The position numbers and the translations under genes were made by a program. From NCBI RefSeq assembly GCF_905372335.1, contig NZ_CAJPOU010000015.1:1-39777 (forward strand): a stretch of DNA of 39,777 bases. The letters run 5' to 3'. Position 1 is the first letter of the stretch. The number at the start of each line of letters is the position of its first letter. Shown piece by piece: positions 14,965-22,880 of this stretch. A model generated the notes under the pieces. That model searched no databases. It was not told where the DNA came from and was given only the letters and a program-made list of their open reading frames with translations. Source of the DNA: Streptococcus sp. A12 (GTDB taxonomy: Bacteria > Bacillota > Bacilli > Lactobacillales > Streptococcaceae).

Positions 14965-16653
14965 ATGAATCATAAAGAACTTATTGCAAGTGAATTGGCA
15001 AAAGTCATTGAAGGCTTAGACCAAGAAACTATCTTAAATTTACTAGAGCAACCAAAATCTTCAGACCTCGGAGATATCGCCTTTCCTGCCTTTTCTTTGG
15101 CTAAAATCGAACGCAAAGCTCCTCAAGCGATTGCTGCTGATATTGCGGAAAAAATCGATGCCTCTCACTTTGAAAAAGTCGTTGCTACTGGTCCTTACGT
15201 AAACTTCTTCTTAGATAAATCACAAATCTCTGACCAAGTCATCAAAGCGGTTATCCAAGCAGGTGCAGCCTATGGACAACAAGAAGAAGGTCAAGGAGCG
15301 AACGTGACTATCGACCTTTCTAGTCCAAACATCGCAAAACCTTTCTCAGTTGGTCACCTACGTTCAACCGTTATCGGGGATGCTATTTCAAACATCTATA
15401 AAAAAATGGGCTACAATACCATTAAAATCAACCACTTGGGAGACTGGGGTAAACAGTTCGGTCTCTTGATGGTCGCTTATAAAAAATGGGGTAGCAAGGA
15501 AGCTGTCGAAGCTAATCCAATCGATGAATTGTTGAAACTCTATGTCCGCATCAATGCCGAAATCGAAAATAATCCTGCTTTGGATGAGGAAGGACGTCTC
15601 TGGTTCAAGAAATTGGAAGATGGAGATCCAGAAGCAACTGAATTGTGGCAATGGTTCCGTGACGAAAGCTTGGTAGAATTCAACCGTATCTACAAACTCC
15701 TCGGTGTTGAATTTGACAGCTTAAACGGAGAAGCTTTCTACAATGACAAGATGGATGAAGCTGTCCAAATCCTTGAAGAAAAAGGCTTGTTGAAAGAATC
15801 TAAAGGAGCTAGCATCGTTGAGTTGGATGATGTCAACCTTCCACCAGCTATGATTAAGAAATCAGACGGAGCCACTCTTTATATCACGCGTGATATCGCC
15901 ACTGCTATCTACCGTGCACGGACTTACAACTTTGTGAAAAACATCTATGCTGTAGGTCAAGAACAATCCAACCACTTCCGTCAGTTGAAAGCTGTTTTGA
16001 AGAAAATGGGATTTGACTGGAGCGATGATATGATCCACGTTGACTTTGGTTTGGTTACAAAGAACCGCCAAAAATTGTCAACTCGTAAAGGAAATATCAT
16101 CCTACTCGAACCAACTCTTCAAGAAGCCATCTCTCGTGCTAAAGCACAGATCGAAGAAAAGAATCCTGAATTGGAAAACAAGGAAGAAGTGGCACATGCA
16201 GTCGGTGTTGGTGCCGTTAAGTTCTACGACTTGAAGACTGACCGTCGCAACGGGTATGACTTTGACCTTGAAGCCATGGTATCCTTCGAAGGAGAAACTG
16301 GACCATACGTTCAATACGCATACGCGCGTATCCAATCCATCCTTCGCAAAGCCAACTTCACTCCATCTGCAGATGCAACTTACAGTTTGAGCGACCCAGA
16401 AAGCTGGGAAATCATCAAACTTCTCCAAGACTTTGCTCGTGTCGTGAAACGTGCTGCTGAAAACTATGATCCATCCTTGATTGCTAAATATGCCATCAAC
16501 TTGGCTCAAGCCTTCAACAAGTACTATGCTCACACTCGTATCTTGGATGAAAGCCCAGAACGCGATAGCCGCCTTGCTCTTAGCTACTCAACAGCAGTTG
16601 TTTTGAAAGAAGCACTTCGTCTATTGGGTGTAGATGCGCCTGAGAAAATGTAA
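14965..16653 (+). CDS. argS: Arginyl-tRNA synthetase
   Basis: A 562-residue class Ia synthetase that charges tRNA-Arg. It has an N-terminal additional domain, then 'DLSSPNIAKPFSVGHLRSTVIGDA' with the HIGH-equivalent near residues 129-132, 'HLGDWGKQFGLL', and the KMSKS-equivalent segment 'NRQKLSTRKGNIILLEP'. The C-terminal DALR anticodon-binding domain includes 'YAYARIQSILRK' and 'HTRILDE'. Full length. Codon use is strongly biased to preferred codons, as expected for a highly expressed gene. It lies divergent from argR and has a long terminator. Confidence 0.98.
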   Translation: MNHKELIASELAKVIEGLDQETILNLLEQPKSSDLGDIAFPAFSLAKIERKAPQAIAADIAEKIDASHFEKVVATGPYVNFFLDKSQISDQVIKAVIQAGAAYGQQEEGQGANVTIDLSSPNIAKPFSVGHLRSTVIGDAISNIYKKMGYNTIKINHLGDWGKQFGLLMVAYKKWGSKEAVEANPIDELLKLYVRINAEIENNPALDEEGRLWFKKLEDGDPEATELWQWFRDESLVEFNRIYKLLGVEFDSLNGEAFYNDKMDEAVQILEEKGLLKESKGASIVELDDVNLPPAMIKKSDGATLYITRDIATAIYRARTYNFVKNIYAVGQEQSNHFRQLKAVLKKMGFDWSDDMIHVDFGLVTKNRQKLSTRKGNIILLEPTLQEAISRAKAQIEEKNPELENKEEVAHAVGVGAVKFYDLKTDRRNGYDFDLEAMVSFEGETGPYVQYAYARIQSILRKANFTPSADATYSLSDPESWEIIKLLQDFARVVKRAAENYDPSLIAKYAINLAQAFNKYYAHTRILDESPERDSRLALSYSTAVVLKEALRLLGVDAPEKM

Positions 16654-16691
16654 TTTCTTCCTTACTTTTTGATAGGAAACCAGCTCTTTTA

Positions 16692-16745
16692 GGGGTGAGA
16701 GGAATCGCTAAATAAACCTTATTTAGTTCCATCTCACTCCTTTTC
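16692..16745 (+). terminator. argS terminator
   Basis: GGGGTGAGA pairs with TCTCACTCC (16692-16700 / 16732-16740), with an inner CTAAATAA/TTATTTAG stem and a following TTTTCTC. It is a long, interrupted intrinsic terminator. Confidence 0.75.
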
Positions 16746-16819
16746 TCATGCTAAACACACCTATATTTTTAGGGATTATCGCTTCCCTTCATCCATTATC
16801 TTATCCTTTGGAGAACCCT

Positions 16820-17065
16820 ATGAATCAAACTGTTTATATTCTTATTTTAGTTAGTCTGCTCATTCTCTTTTTAATCAATAAATACGAGAGAGAAAAACTG
16901 CAAAAGATTTTACAAGAGCAACTCTTAAAAGATGAAGCCTTCAAGGCAAGCATCAAGGAACAAATCCAAACGACGGAAAACATCAACGATGTCATCCACG
17001 CCATCAATAAGGAATATCGCCTCGGCCTCTTGCTTTCAAAAGAAATCACAGATCAATTAAAATAA
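16820..17065 (+). CDS. Small membrane protein, unknown function
   Basis: An 81-residue protein with one N-terminal transmembrane helix ('VYILILVSLLILFLI', about 4-18) followed by a charged, helical, coiled-coil-like cytoplasmic part ('KYEREKLQKILQEQLLKDEAFKASIKEQIQ') and 'INDVIHAINKEYRLGLLLSKEITDQLK'. I chose the ATG at 16820 because a TTGGAGA ribosome site lies 6-7 nt upstream; the longer reading from 16748 has none. I do not recognise the family. It lies between the argS terminator and its own terminator, so it is probably a single-gene unit. Confidence 0.7.
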   Translation: MNQTVYILILVSLLILFLINKYEREKLQKILQEQLLKDEAFKASIKEQIQTTENINDVIHAINKEYRLGLLLSKEITDQLK

Positions 17066-17074
17066 GCAGCAAAA

Positions 17075-17112
17075 AGGAGGCGAGATTTAGTTTCTCGCCT
17101 CCTCTTCTCTTT
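17075..17112 (+). terminator. Terminator of the small membrane protein gene
   Basis: AGGAGGCGAGA / TCTCGCCTCCT (17075-17085 / 17093-17103), an 11-bp perfect stem, is followed by CTTCTCTTTT. Confidence 0.85.
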
Positions 17113-17207
17113 TGATAAGAAAAGTACTTCAATACAAATCTTTAAAATAATATAGCTAGATGATTTTCAAAAAAATGTTCATTATTATTAATCATTTAAG
17201 CAAATCT

Positions 17208-17400
17208 ATAACTTTCCGCTGTGAGAAAAGTGCTAGAAACAATAGTGTTTCTAGCACTCGGGAGTTTTGAGACCTTAGGCTCAAAACTAAGTCATGGAAC
17301 TTTGCAGAAGTTCGCTGACGTCCGTACTCACCTAAGGAAAGTTATTTAGAAGACTTTATCTTCAATCTACCCCCAAGCTTAGGCTTGGGGGTTCTCATTT
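17208..17400 (+). ncRNA. Structured RNA-like element, copy B
   Basis: Second copy of the element at 11.6 kb, again just before a convergent gene (nrdI). The closing stem pairs 17208-17217 with 17336-17345, then GTGAG/CTCAC (17221-17225/17327-17331). Hairpin 1 is 17230-17241/17246-17257, hairpin 2 is 17263-17271/17280-17288 with the same ACCTTAGG loop, and hairpin 3 is 17297-17303/17307-17313. CCTTAGG (17273-17279) and CCTAAGG (17331-17337) can again pair. A 9-bp hairpin, CCCCCAAGC/GCTTGGGGG (17370-17378/17383-17391), with T-rich sequence after it ends the copy. Stems 1 and 2 and the closing stem differ from copy A by changes on both sides. There is no ORF here. Confidence 0.6.
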
Positions 17401-17855
17401 TAAAAGTGATACAAATCTTCTACAATGGCCGCTACTTTTTTGATATCCCCTAGCATCCCTCGCATCTCAAAGTCTGCTAGCACAGGAAAACCAAAGCGTT
17501 GGCTGTACTGCTTGGCCGTTAGGCAATATTGATTGTTGAAGTTGCGATTTCCTGATCCTACAACTCCCAAGCATTTAGTGGCATTGTCTCCGTAAGCAAT
17601 AAAGTCTGCTACATCGGTCGTTAAAATCTCCACATCACCATTATCAACACCATTTCCTCCTTCTAGGTAGGTCGGCAAAAAGGTGATAAAAGGTGTATCG
17701 ACTTCAAAGAAGGGCTTCCCTTCTTTGACTAGGTCTTTGACATGGATTTTTTCAATGACCAAGTCAGAGTACTGCTCCCATAGATAATCACTGAGGCGAC
17801 GAACAAAACTTTCAGTATTGCCACTTAAACTGATATAGACAAAACATACTTTCAT
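17400..17855 (-). CDS. nrdI: NrdI flavodoxin (class Ib ribonucleotide reductase activator)
   Basis: A 151-residue NrdI-type flavodoxin that feeds oxidant to the manganese cofactor site of NrdF. The FMN phosphate loop is 'VYISLSGNTESFVRRL', and later segments are 'FLPTYLEGGNG' and 'VVGSGNRNFNNQYCLTAKQYSQRFGFPVLADFEMRGM'. I chose the ATG at 17855: the upstream in-frame ATG (17867) overlaps the GGAG ribosome site. nrdE and nrdF are not adjacent, so this is a stand-alone copy, as in several streptococci. It is convergent with structured element B. Confidence 0.93.
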   Translation of the reverse strand: MKVCFVYISLSGNTESFVRRLSDYLWEQYSDLVIEKIHVKDLVKEGKPFFEVDTPFITFLPTYLEGGNGVDNGDVEILTTDVADFIAYGDNATKCLGVVGSGNRNFNNQYCLTAKQYSQRFGFPVLADFEMRGMLGDIKKVAAIVEDLYHF

Positions 17856-17922
17856 TTTCTTCTCCAATCAGACCAGTTCCTCTTCTTTGTCCAAGACTTG
17901 AGGATTTTTTTAATGCTATGAT

Positions 17923-18435
17923 CTAAGCTTGAAGGTCGCTAGCTGGTCTATTTTTCAATTTGTAGAGGAGGATTCCCAAGTAAACAAGGGCTACAACCAC
18001 ACTCAAGACAAGTGCATATAAGCTAGAAGCCTGTAACAAGGTCCGCAATTTGTCTGACGTGATCACAGACATAGAAGAACGATAAGACAAGAAATTATGC
18101 AAGCTCATTAAGACAAAGGCACCAATCTGTCCCATATAGGCATAGGTCGCCTTAACAATATCCTTTTTAGACAGGAAGAAATAGGCAACTGCAATCAAGC
18201 CCGCGATCAAAAGAGATAGCAACAACCAAGCAATCGGTCCGCGTAAGGCTACGATTAATTTTTCAAGGAAGGCTTTGTATTCTTCCCGTTCAAGAGCAGT
18301 GGTTAAGTTCAAAGAAGCTGCCATTTCATCTGTGAGCTCCACTTTAGCCAATCCAAAGAAGGACTGAGCAGTTAATAGAGTTCCCATCGCTGATAGAGCT
18401 AGCAAGACATACATATAAATTGGATTTTTCTTCAT
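17923..18435 (-). CDS. Four-helix membrane protein, unknown function
   Basis: A 170-residue integral membrane protein. Predicted helices lie near residues 7-27, 66-88 ('GPIAWLLLSLLIAGLIAVAYFFL'), 98-115 and 136-162 ('LYALVLSVVVALVYLGILLYKL'). An extracellular loop between helices 1 and 2 is acidic ('VELTDEMAASLNLTTALEREEYKAF'). I do not recognise a functional family. It lies 67 nt before nrdI in the same direction; a shared transcript is possible but not shown. Confidence 0.75.
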   Translation of the reverse strand: MKKNPIYMYVLLALSAMGTLLTAQSFFGLAKVELTDEMAASLNLTTALEREEYKAFLEKLIVALRGPIAWLLLSLLIAGLIAVAYFFLSKKDIVKATYAYMGQIGAFVLMSLHNFLSYRSSMSVITSDKLRTLLQASSLYALVLSVVVALVYLGILLYKLKNRPASDLQA

Positions 18436-18524
18436 TGTATTTCCTCGTTTCTAATATCCATAGTATTTATTATAACGTGAACCTTAGGGAAGCGCAAGTT
18501 TAGATTTTCCCAGCGATCCTGTGC

Positions 18525-18570
18525 TAAAAAAGCTCCCTCTAAATCAGGATATGATTCAAAAGGAGCTCTT
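18525..18570 (-). terminator. malP terminator
   Basis: On the minus strand AGCTCC pairs with GGAGCT (18531-18536/18562-18567), with an inner AATCA/TGATT stem, followed by TTTTTT. It ends the malQ-malP operon. Confidence 0.75.
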
Positions 18571-18608
18571 CTTTCTAAGTATATTACTTCTAGAATGTTG
18601 AAAACAAA

Positions 18609-20867
18609 TTAGTTCAAGTGCCAGATATCTTCGTTGTACTGAGCGATGGTACGGTCAGATGAGAAGAATCCTGCTTTAGCAATGTTGACGATGACTTTAT
18701 CCAACCATGCGTCACGGTCTTCGTAGTCAACCAACATTTGCTCTTTCACTTTGATGTAGTCTTCCAAGTCAAGAAGGGTCATGAACCAGTCTTTGTTGAT
18801 CAACTCATTGTGAAGGCGAGACAAACGTTCTTGGTTACCAACTGCAAGAACAGCGTCGCTGACGATGAAGTCAACCAATGGTTTGATCGCTTCACGAGCG
18901 TAGAATTCGCTTGATTTGTATGCTGATTTTGCGTAAAGGTCGATAACTGTTTCTGAATCTTCACCGAAGATATAGATGTTTTCGTCTCCAACCAACTCAG
19001 CGATTTCCACGTTAGCACCGTCCATAGTACCAAGAGTCAAAGCTCCGTTCAACATGAATTTCATGTTACCAGTACCTGAAGCTTCTTTAGAAGCAAGTGA
19101 GATTTGTTCTGAGATATCACATGCTGGGATCAGGAAGCTTGCTGCAGTAACGTTGTAGTTTTCAACCATTACGACTTGCAAGTGTGGAGCTACTGCTGGG
19201 TCGTTTGCAATCACTTCTGACAAGCAAAGGATCAAGTGGATGATGTCTTGAGCGATTGTGTAGGCAGGAGCTGCTTTACCACCAAAGAATACTGTGATTG
19301 GACGAGCAGGGATATTACCAGCCTTGATGTCCAGGTATTTGTGGATCACATACAAAGCGTTCATTTGTTGACGTTTGTACTCGTGAAGACGTTTGATTTG
19401 GATATCAAAGATAGAGTTTGTATTGATTTCCACACCTTGGTGCTCTTTCAAGTGACGAGCCAATTTACGTTTATTGTGGGCTTTGATGTTTTCCAATTTT
19501 TCTTTGACAGCAGCCTTGTCTTCATATGAGAGAAGGTCTTCCAATTTAGAAGCTTCGTGGTGCCAGTCGCGTCCAAGGATCTCATCCAAGTAGTGAGACA
19601 AGCTTGGGTTAGCATGCATGAGCCAACGACGGAAAGTGATACCGTTTGTTTTGTTGTTGAATTTTTCTGGGTAAAGATCGTAGAAAGCTTTCAACTCAGA
19701 GTTCTTCAAAATTTCTGTGTGAAGAGCGGCAACCCCGTTTACGCTGTATCCATAGTGGATATCCATGTGGGCCATGTGTACACGATCGTTTTCATCAATG
19801 ATTTGAACAGCTGGATCTTTGTATTCAGCACGAACACGACGGTCCAATTCTTTGATGATTGGTACCAAGTGAGGAACCACTTCTTCCAAGAATTCAAGAG
19901 GCCATTTTTCAAGGGCTTCAGCAAGGATTGTGTGGTTTGTGTAGGCAGTCATGCTACGAACGATAGAGATTGCTTCATCAAGTTCGATACCACGTTCAGT
20001 CAAAAGACGGATCAATTCAGGAATCACCATTGATGGGTGAGTATCGTTGATTTGTACAACTGCGTAGTCCGCAAGGTCATGCAAGTTGCTTCCTTTTTCG
20101 ATTGCTTCATCGATGATCAATTGTGCACCGTTTGAAACCATGAAGTATTGTTGGAAGATACGGAGCAATTCACCTTGTTTGTCGCTATCGTCTGGGTAAA
20201 GGAAAAGAGTCAAGTTGCGAGCGATGTCTGTCTTATCAAAGTTAATGCCATCTTCAATGATAGAAGAATCAACTGAATCCAAGTCAAACAAACGCAAGCG
20301 GTTTTTAGTAGCTGTTTTGTAACCAGGTACATCGATATCGTAAAGAGTAGATGTCAATGTAAAGTGTGCAAATGGTACTTGGTAGCTACGGCTTGAGCGA
20401 ACCAACCAGTTTTGGTCAGTCAACCAAGCGTTAGGAATTGTTTCTTGTTGGTTGTTTTTAAGAACTTGTTGGAAAAGACCGAAGTGGTAGTTCAAACCAA
20501 CACCGTCACCATTCAAACCAAGTGTAGCGATTGAGTCGATAAAGCAGGCTGCCAAACGTCCCAAACCACCGTTACCAAGTGATGGTTCCAATTCTACTTC
20601 TTCGATTTCGATCAACTCTTTACCTGCATCAGCAAGTTCTTTTTTAACTTCGTCATAAAGACCAAGGTTAATCAAGTTGTTTGACAAGAGTTTACCAATC
20701 AAGAACTCAGCTGAGATATAGTAAACTTTTTTCTTACCAGTGTTGACTGGTTTTTGGCTGCTTGCAAGTTTGCTGTAGTTAAGAAGAGCAAGGTAAAGCT
20801 CTTCGTTGCTACATTCTGCGATAGATTTATTGTAACGTTTTTGTACAAATTCTTTTAATGGTAACAT
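18609..20867 (-). CDS. malP: Maltodextrin/glycogen phosphorylase
   Basis: A 752-residue GT35 alpha-glucan phosphorylase that releases glucose 1-phosphate from maltodextrins in the cytoplasm. Clear family blocks are 'SAEFLIGKLLSNNLINLG', 'EPSLGNGGLGRLAACFIDS', 'NDTHPSMVIPELIRLL', 'FGGKAAPAY' and the pyridoxal-phosphate lysine segment 'EASGTGNMKFMLNGALTLGTMDGAN'. It is shorter than the ~800-residue glycogen-type enzymes, as is usual for streptococcal MalP. It follows malQ by 22 nt with AGGAGA before the ATG. Codon use is highly biased. It should be induced by maltose through the shared malQ promoter. Confidence 0.97.
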   Translation of the reverse strand: MLPLKEFVQKRYNKSIAECSNEELYLALLNYSKLASSQKPVNTGKKKVYYISAEFLIGKLLSNNLINLGLYDEVKKELADAGKELIEIEEVELEPSLGNGGLGRLAACFIDSIATLGLNGDGVGLNYHFGLFQQVLKNNQQETIPNAWLTDQNWLVRSSRSYQVPFAHFTLTSTLYDIDVPGYKTATKNRLRLFDLDSVDSSIIEDGINFDKTDIARNLTLFLYPDDSDKQGELLRIFQQYFMVSNGAQLIIDEAIEKGSNLHDLADYAVVQINDTHPSMVIPELIRLLTERGIELDEAISIVRSMTAYTNHTILAEALEKWPLEFLEEVVPHLVPIIKELDRRVRAEYKDPAVQIIDENDRVHMAHMDIHYGYSVNGVAALHTEILKNSELKAFYDLYPEKFNNKTNGITFRRWLMHANPSLSHYLDEILGRDWHHEASKLEDLLSYEDKAAVKEKLENIKAHNKRKLARHLKEHQGVEINTNSIFDIQIKRLHEYKRQQMNALYVIHKYLDIKAGNIPARPITVFFGGKAAPAYTIAQDIIHLILCLSEVIANDPAVAPHLQVVMVENYNVTAASFLIPACDISEQISLASKEASGTGNMKFMLNGALTLGTMDGANVEIAELVGDENIYIFGEDSETVIDLYAKSAYKSSEFYAREAIKPLVDFIVSDAVLAVGNQERLSRLHNELINKDWFMTLLDLEDYIKVKEQMLVDYEDRDAWLDKVIVNIAKAGFFSSDRTIAQYNEDIWHLN

Positions 20868-20889
20868 TTTTTTGTCTCCTGATAATGTC

Positions 20890-22407
20890 TTATTTCTTTA
20901 ATTCTACTAAATTTTCATTGATACGACGATAGATGGTCGTGAAATCAAGCAATTCTTGCTCAACAGCAGGAGTCAATTGATCCGCTGTCATCCGCCATGC
21001 CCAGTTGCCACCAAGGGTAGATGGGAAGTTCATACGAGCTGAGCCATCCAACTCTAACAAATCTTGCATGGTAGCGATGGCCATAAAGCTGACTGAAGCA
21101 AAGACGGTACGAAGCATCGCATGTGGAACAGATTCGTATTCTTTACGGTTGGTGTAACGAGCAAGGTACTCACGAGTTGGATCGTCAATTTCATTGCGGT
21201 ACCATCCAAGAACCGTGTTGTTATCATGTGTACCAGTGTACATAACAGAGTTATTTGGCGCTAAGTGAGGGCTGTCGATACTTTCATCATCAGGATTGAA
21301 GGCAAATTGAAGAATCTTCATGCCTGGGAAGCCTGTGCGCTCACGAAGCTCAATGACTTCGTCCGTCATGAAGCCAAGGTCTTCTGCGATGATGTTCAAA
21401 TCACCGAGTTCTTCTTTCACTGCGGCAAAGAGTTTGTAGCCAGGACCTTTGACCCATTTACCTGGTGCTGCTGTATCAGAACCAGCTGGGATTTCCCAGT
21501 AAGATTCAAAACCACGGAAGTGGTCGATCCGCACGATGTCGTAGATCTTGAAGCTCTCACGCAAGCGTTCAATCCACCATTTGTAACCATCTTTGTCCAT
21601 TGCTTCCCAGTCATAGATTGGGTTGCCCCAAAGCTGACCAGTTGCTGAGAACTCATCTGGTGGGCATCCTGCGATGCAGGTTGCTTTTCCATTTTCATCT
21701 GTTTTAAAGAGATGAGGATTTGCCCACATATCGCTTGAATCTTCCGCTACGTAGATTGGCATATCACCTACGATCTCAATATGGTTGTCGTTAGCGTATG
21801 CTTTCAATTTCAACCATTGTTTGAAGAAGAAATACTGTGTTACTCGATGGTAAGTCAATTTGTCTTCCAATTGAGCGCGGTATGAAGTAAGGGCTTCCGG
21901 TTGACGTGCACGAATCGCAGCGTCTGGCCATTCTGTCCATGCTTTTAATTCAAAGTGCTCTTTAATAGCCATGTATTCAGCAAATAATTCCAACCAAGCT
22001 GCATTTTCTTCAGCAAAACGGCTGAAGTCATCCCAATCACCGTTTTCAATAAAAGCTTTAACCGCTTTTTCTAGAAGAGGACGACGTTGTTCGAAGATCT
22101 TCGCATAGTCTACTTCTGTTGGGTCTTGACCAAAATCAACACCTTCGACATCGGATGCATCCAAGAGCCCTTGCTCGATCAAGAGATCGAAGTCAATAAA
22201 GTGGGTGTTGCCTGCAAAAGCCGAGAAGGATTGATAAGGAGAATCTCCATAACTGGTTGTTCCGAGAGGCAAAATTTGCCAATACCGTTGCTTAGTCCGA
22301 ACAAGGAAATCGACAAAATCGTAAGCTGCTTGACCAAACGAACCGATTCCATACTTCCCAGGCAAGGATGAAATGTGCATCAAGACACCACTTTGGCGTT
22401 TTTTCAT
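20890..22407 (-). CDS. malQ: 4-alpha-glucanotransferase (amylomaltase)
   Basis: A 505-residue GH77 enzyme that transfers glucan segments between maltodextrins and releases glucose. Motifs include 'RQSGVLMHISSLPGKYGIGSFG', 'EIVGDMPIYVAEDSSDMWANP', nucleophile region 'VRIDHFRGFESYWEIP', acid/base region 'NIIAEDLGFMTDEV' and 'YTGTHDNNTVLGWY'. I chose the ATG at 22407 (AAAGGTGG upstream, start MKKRQSG), giving the usual length; the longer reading starts with a GTG inside the ribosome site. It is the first gene of the leftward malQ-malP operon, called malM in older pneumococcal naming. Confidence 0.97.
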   Translation of the reverse strand: MKKRQSGVLMHISSLPGKYGIGSFGQAAYDFVDFLVRTKQRYWQILPLGTTSYGDSPYQSFSAFAGNTHFIDFDLLIEQGLLDASDVEGVDFGQDPTEVDYAKIFEQRRPLLEKAVKAFIENGDWDDFSRFAEENAAWLELFAEYMAIKEHFELKAWTEWPDAAIRARQPEALTSYRAQLEDKLTYHRVTQYFFFKQWLKLKAYANDNHIEIVGDMPIYVAEDSSDMWANPHLFKTDENGKATCIAGCPPDEFSATGQLWGNPIYDWEAMDKDGYKWWIERLRESFKIYDIVRIDHFRGFESYWEIPAGSDTAAPGKWVKGPGYKLFAAVKEELGDLNIIAEDLGFMTDEVIELRERTGFPGMKILQFAFNPDDESIDSPHLAPNNSVMYTGTHDNNTVLGWYRNEIDDPTREYLARYTNRKEYESVPHAMLRTVFASVSFMAIATMQDLLELDGSARMNFPSTLGGNWAWRMTADQLTPAVEQELLDFTTIYRRINENLVELKK

Positions 22408-22588
22408 TGAGGGTACCACCTTTAGTTTAATATTTTTTGTTTCGAAGAAAAATAGACCAACTTTCTACTCTAATCCAGTTCTCATTCCGACTTTTAGAAG
22501 GGTTAGGAAGAGTGCAATTGTCAGAAATAGAAAAAAATTTAACCTATTTATAAATGACCCTAGATCATCTTTATGCAACGTTTAAGGA

Positions 22589-22638
22589 AAACGTTTGCGT
22601 TACGTGTCCATTATAAAGTATTCTTGGGGTTTATGCAA
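22589..22638 (-). promoter_or_regulatory. malQ-malP promoter with MalR-type operator
   Basis: On the minus strand, -35 TTGCAT (22633-22638) and -10 TATAAT (22610-22615) are 17 nt apart. An operator with core AAACGTTT (22589-22596) lies just downstream of the predicted start, and an AACGTTT half-copy follows at 22578. Binding there would block initiation or early elongation. The leader to malQ is about 190 nt and shows nothing else I recognise. Confidence 0.8.
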
Positions 22639-22774
22639 GAGGTTTCCTAAACTTTTATGATTTTTTCTGCAGGTTCACCCCACGCCTAGTTTATCCTTTT
22701 CTTATTTTCTTGTCAACTATTTGTGTGTATTTAATAGAAGATAAAAAATTTTTAAATTTTTTTGCACAAAGAAC

Positions 22775-22840
22775 TTGCAAACGTTTTCTTCCTGTGATAT
22801 ACTATTCGTGTTAAGGAAAACGTTTGTCTAAAACGTTTTC
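22775..22840 (+). promoter_or_regulatory. malX promoter with three LacI-family operators
   Basis: -35 TTGCAA (22775-22780) and -10 TATACT (22798-22803) are 17 nt apart. Operators with core AAACGTTT occur at 22779-22786 (overlapping the -35; the wider TGCAAACGTTTTCT also fits the CcpA cre pattern), at 22818-22825 (just after the start) and at 22831-22838. The last two are 13 nt apart centre to centre. MalR from this locus and CcpA are the obvious ligands; their individual assignment is not possible by eye. Confidence 0.85.
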
Positions 22841-22880
22841 AACTAATAATCTTATTTTTATTCTTTAGGAGGAATAAATC

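Noticed and set aside
16748..16819. Longer N-terminus for the small membrane protein
   Set aside because: No ribosome site precedes the 16748 ATG, and it begins inside the T-rich tail of the argS terminator.
19557..20033. A 158-codon plus-strand ORF opposite malP
   Set aside because: It is antisense to conserved phosphorylase sequence with strong codon bias, which keeps the opposite frame open.
22801..22809. Second com-box near malX (CTATTCGTG)
   Set aside because: It misses the last base of TATTCGTA and lies in the initiation region of a good sigma-A promoter.
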